From NCBI RefSeq assembly GCF_014897705.1, contig NZ_JABUXV010000003.1:62001-126000 (forward strand): a DNA stretch of 64,000 nucleotides, written 5' to 3'. Below the pieces are notes generated by a model, which did not search any database, was not told where the DNA came from, and was given only the letters and a program-made list of their open reading frames with translations. The stretch is from Brachybacterium sp. FME24 (lineage in GTDB: Bacteria; Actinomycetota; Actinomycetes; Actinomycetales; Dermabacteraceae). A program made the translations under genes and the position numbers. Position 1 is the stretch's first letter, and each line of letters starts with the position of its first letter. Positions 62,004-64,000 of the stretch are shown one piece after another.

Positions 62004-62465
62004 ATGACGGACACCATGACGACCACCCGACGCCTTCCCCTGCTCGCTCTCGTCGGCCTCGCCCTGCTGGGCGTGCCGCGGGTCGTGCTGCACGACCTGG
62101 ACATCCTCCAGGAGGGCACGCTGCCCAACGCCCTCTTCGTCGCCCTCCCGCTGCTGATCTGGATCGCCGTGGTGCTGTGGCGGCGGGTGCCCCGTCCGCT
62201 TCTGACTCTGCTCGCGGTCGGCGCGATCCACGGGGTGCTCCTGGCCCTCACCCACCAGCTGCTGTGGAACGTCAGCCTCGCAGGCGACGTGCCGCAGCTG
62301 GGCGGGAACCTCGCCGGCCTCGACCCGACCCTGGAGTCCGTGATCATCCGGGGCTTCGCCGCGATCTCCAGCCTCGTCACCGGTGTCGTGATCGGGGCGC
62401 TCACCGGCCTGCTCGCGTGGGCCCTGTCGCTGCTGCGGCGGCGTCAGGAGCCGGTCGCGGGATAG
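62004..62465 (+). CDS. four-helix membrane protein of unknown function
   Basis: 153 residues with four membrane helices (LPLLALVGLALLGVPRVVLHD, ALFVALPLLIWIAVVLWRR, LLTLLAVGAIHGVLLALTHQ, FAAISSLVTGVVIGALTGLL). HDLDILQEG and LTHQLLWNVSL loops are notable. I do not recognise a family. It diverges from the cupin gene and converges with LysR across 30 bases. Confidence 0.72.
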   Translation: MTDTMTTTRRLPLLALVGLALLGVPRVVLHDLDILQEGTLPNALFVALPLLIWIAVVLWRRVPRPLLTLLAVGAIHGVLLALTHQLLWNVSLAGDVPQLGGNLAGLDPTLESVIIRGFAAISSLVTGVVIGALTGLLAWALSLLRRRQEPVAG

Positions 62466-62495
62466 CGCTCCGTCCGTCGTCGACGTGGGGCACCA

Positions 62496-63404
62496 TCACA
62501 GCGCCGGCCGCAGGGGTCCTGTGGCGACGGCGACGAGCTCTGCCGCGGCCCCGCTGAGTCGACTCGGCCCCTTCCAGGCGGCCGTCAGGGGCCGGCGCAG
62601 CGATGCTCCTGCGACCGGCACCCGATGCAGCTGGCCGGTCTCGAGCTGCGAACGCACGGCCAGCATGCTGAGCACCGCGGGCCCTGCCCCGGAGGCGACG
62701 GCGACCCGTACCGCCGCATTGCTGCTGAGCTCCTGCACCGGTGGGGTACCGGCCGCGTCGGGGACCAGCTCTTCGAAGGCGTCCCGGGTTCCTGACCCTC
62801 CCTCGCGGACCACCAGTGGAGTCTGCGCGAGCTCCTCGAGCCCGACCGGCTGCTCGCGATCCCCCCAGGGATGGCCCGGGGCGACGACCAGCACGAGCTC
62901 GTCCTCGCGCAGCGTGTGGGCGTGGACCCACCGGGGCACATGCGGAGTCTCGATGAACCCGAGCTGCAGCTGCCCGCTGCGGACCTCCTCGAGCACCTGG
63001 GTGGAGTTCAGCACCCGCAGGTCCACCCGTACGCGTGGGCTGGTGCGGCGCAGATCGGTGAGCCAGGCGGGCATGAGGTTCTCGGCGATCGTCATCGAGG
63101 CACCGACCTGCAGATCCAGCGTGTCGTCGTCGCGACTGTGTCGCAGCCAGGCCGAGAAGTCGTCGGCTGCCTCGAGCAGTTCGCGAGCATGGGCCGCATA
63201 GAGCAGCCCGGCCGAGGTCGGGCGCGAGCCGCGCGGGTCCCGGTCCAGCAGCGGCATGCCGGCCTGGGCCTCGAGCTGGGCGATCATGCGGCTCGCGTTG
63301 GGCTGGTACATGCCGAGCCGCCGGGCGCCCGCGCCGAGCCCGCCCTCGTCGACGACGGCGATGAACAGTGCGAGGGCCTGCAGGTTCGGGAGAGCATCGG
63401 GCAT
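62496..63404 (-). CDS. LysR-family regulator
   Basis: 302 residues. The N-terminal winged HTH is at about 3-60 (LQALALFIAVVDEGGLGAGARRLGMYQPNASRMIAQLEAQAG) with DRDPRGSRPTSAG at the wing. The C-terminal periplasmic-binding-like effector domain follows (VQVGASMTIAENLMPAWL, LGFIETPH). It is divergent from the YeiH-type exporter and its start codon lies inside the palindrome at 63399-63421. In other bacteria a LysR protein (YeiE-like) controls this exporter. Confidence 0.88.
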   Translation of the reverse strand: MPDALPNLQALALFIAVVDEGGLGAGARRLGMYQPNASRMIAQLEAQAGMPLLDRDPRGSRPTSAGLLYAAHARELLEAADDFSAWLRHSRDDDTLDLQVGASMTIAENLMPAWLTDLRRTSPRVRVDLRVLNSTQVLEEVRSGQLQLGFIETPHVPRWVHAHTLREDELVLVVAPGHPWGDREQPVGLEELAQTPLVVREGGSGTRDAFEELVPDAAGTPPVQELSSNAAVRVAVASGAGPAVLSMLAVRSQLETGQLHRVPVAGASLRRPLTAAWKGPSRLSGAAAELVAVATGPLRPAL

Positions 63405-63421
63405 ATCAGAAGGATATGCCC
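63399..63421. promoter_or_regulatory. LysR operator, perfect 9-base inverted repeat
   Basis: GGGCATATC and GATATGCCC flank 5 bases; the core ATATC-N5-GATAT contains the T-N11-A pattern of LysR boxes. It overlaps the regulator's own start codon and lies 55 bases before the exporter ATG, fitting autoregulation plus control of the neighbour. Confidence 0.72.
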
Positions 63422-63475
63422 TGCTCGAGTATTGCCGTCTACCGAAGGGGGAACGGCGATGGAAGGCTTCTTCGC

Positions 63476-64000
63476 ATGCCAGAGACCGATCTTGTCGACA
63501 CCGCTGCCACCGCTACCCCGCGGCGCCGGCCTCAGCTCGCTCCCGGCTTGGCGCTCACGCTGTCCGTCGCCGTGCTCGCACAGGTCCTCGCGCCCTTCGT
63601 TCCCGGGGTGAGCGCGCTGATCCTCGCGATCGTCGCGGGCATCGTCCTGGCCAACGCGGCGACTCTGCCGCCGTCGTTCGGGGCGGGTATGGACTTCTCG
63701 GCGAAGAAGCTGCTGCGGGCCGGGATCGTGCTGCTCGGCCTGCAGCTCGTGCTCGGCGACATCCTCGCGCTCGGCGCCCCGATGCTGCTGGTCGTGGTGC
63801 TCGTGGTCACGTGCGGGACCCTCGGCACCGTGGCGCTCGGGCGGCTGCTGAAGGTGGAGCCGCGCCTGTCCCTGCTGATCGCCTGCGGCTTCTCGATCTG
63901 CGGTGCCGCCGCCGTGGCCGCCGCCGCCGGAGTCACCGATCCCGACGACGAGCACGAGGAGAACACGGTCACCGCCGTCGCCCTGGTGGTCATCTTCGGG
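63476..64000 (+). CDS. YeiH-type putative sulfate exporter family protein (5' part)
   Basis: The frame begins MPETDLVDTAATATPRRRPQ and runs open off the right edge; 175 residues are visible. Membrane helices alternate with short loops (LALTLSVAVLAQVLAPFVPGV, ALILAIVAGIVLANAATLPP, LLRAGIVLLGLQLVLGDILALG, MLLVVVLVVTCGTLGTVALG, RLSLLIACGFSICGAAAVAAAAGV). ICGAAAVAA in helix 5 and the FSAKKLLRAGIVLLG segment are characteristic of UPF0324/YeiH proteins. GGAAGG lies 9 bases before the ATG. Confidence 0.85.
   Translation, partial: MPETDLVDTAATATPRRRPQLAPGLALTLSVAVLAQVLAPFVPGVSALILAIVAGIVLANAATLPPSFGAGMDFSAKKLLRAGIVLLGLQLVLGDILALGAPMLLVVVLVVTCGTLGTVALGRLLKVEPRLSLLIACGFSICGAAAVAAAAGVTDPDDEHEENTVTAVALVVIFG

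Overview
This is chromosomal sequence from a high-GC actinobacterium, most likely a Micrococcales member resembling Brachybacterium/Dermabacteraceae. The clues are very high GC, GTG and TTG starts, a mycothiol-enzyme-family protein, a DUF222 HNH endonuclease, WXG100-type proteins, twin-arginine and lipoprotein signals, and several genes that seem to be read from leaderless mRNAs (a TANNNT box 6-7 bases before the ATG). The genus is inferred from gene content only. I saw no tRNA, rRNA, CRISPR array, insertion sequence or phage module.

Layout. 1-8.5 kb: sugar catabolism. A GH4 alpha-galactosidase-like enzyme, a lipoprotein binding protein and two permeases form one operon facing an AraC regulator, with an aldo/keto reductase, a methyltransferase and a Gfo/Idh/MocA oxidoreductase nearby. 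8.9-11.5 kb: a decay zone with a frameshifted phosphotransferase, a dehydrogenase fragment, an AraC fragment and a broken small membrane gene. 11.6-21.1 kb: surface and secretion genes, including a triple-repeat Ltp protein, lipoproteins, an ADP-ribosylglycohydrolase, two WXG100-type proteins (one carrying a cysteine-less calpain remnant) and a GH114 lipoprotein. 21.5-36.9 kb: GMC oxidoreductase, TetR/hydrolase pair, DHA2 efflux pump, TM2/DUF4352 protein, TetR-DoxX, Fic, HxlR, mycothiol-type enzyme, RecQ and a NUDIX hydrolase. 37-46 kb: ECF sigma factor with its DGPF partner, a Tat-exported phosphoesterase and a four-gene peptide ABC transporter. 46-51.7 kb: SMP-30 lactonase, then a tandem family of three uncharacterised membrane-anchored proteins, one of them decayed. 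52-58.2 kb: a tightly overlapping nitrite reductase/siroheme operon. 58.3-64 kb: NYN-domain protein, a cluster of DnaA-box-like sites, HNH endonuclease, cupin, a membrane protein, and a LysR regulator facing a YeiH-type exporter that runs off the end.

The best-integrated pathway is nitrite assimilation: a formate/nitrite channel, NirB and NirD, with SUMT, an HemD-like protein and a CbiX chelatase to build siroheme. The main oddities are repeated single-base indels in short G or C runs that split otherwise sensible reading frames, several clean palindromic operators, and the WXG100/calpain and three-paralog surface loci.
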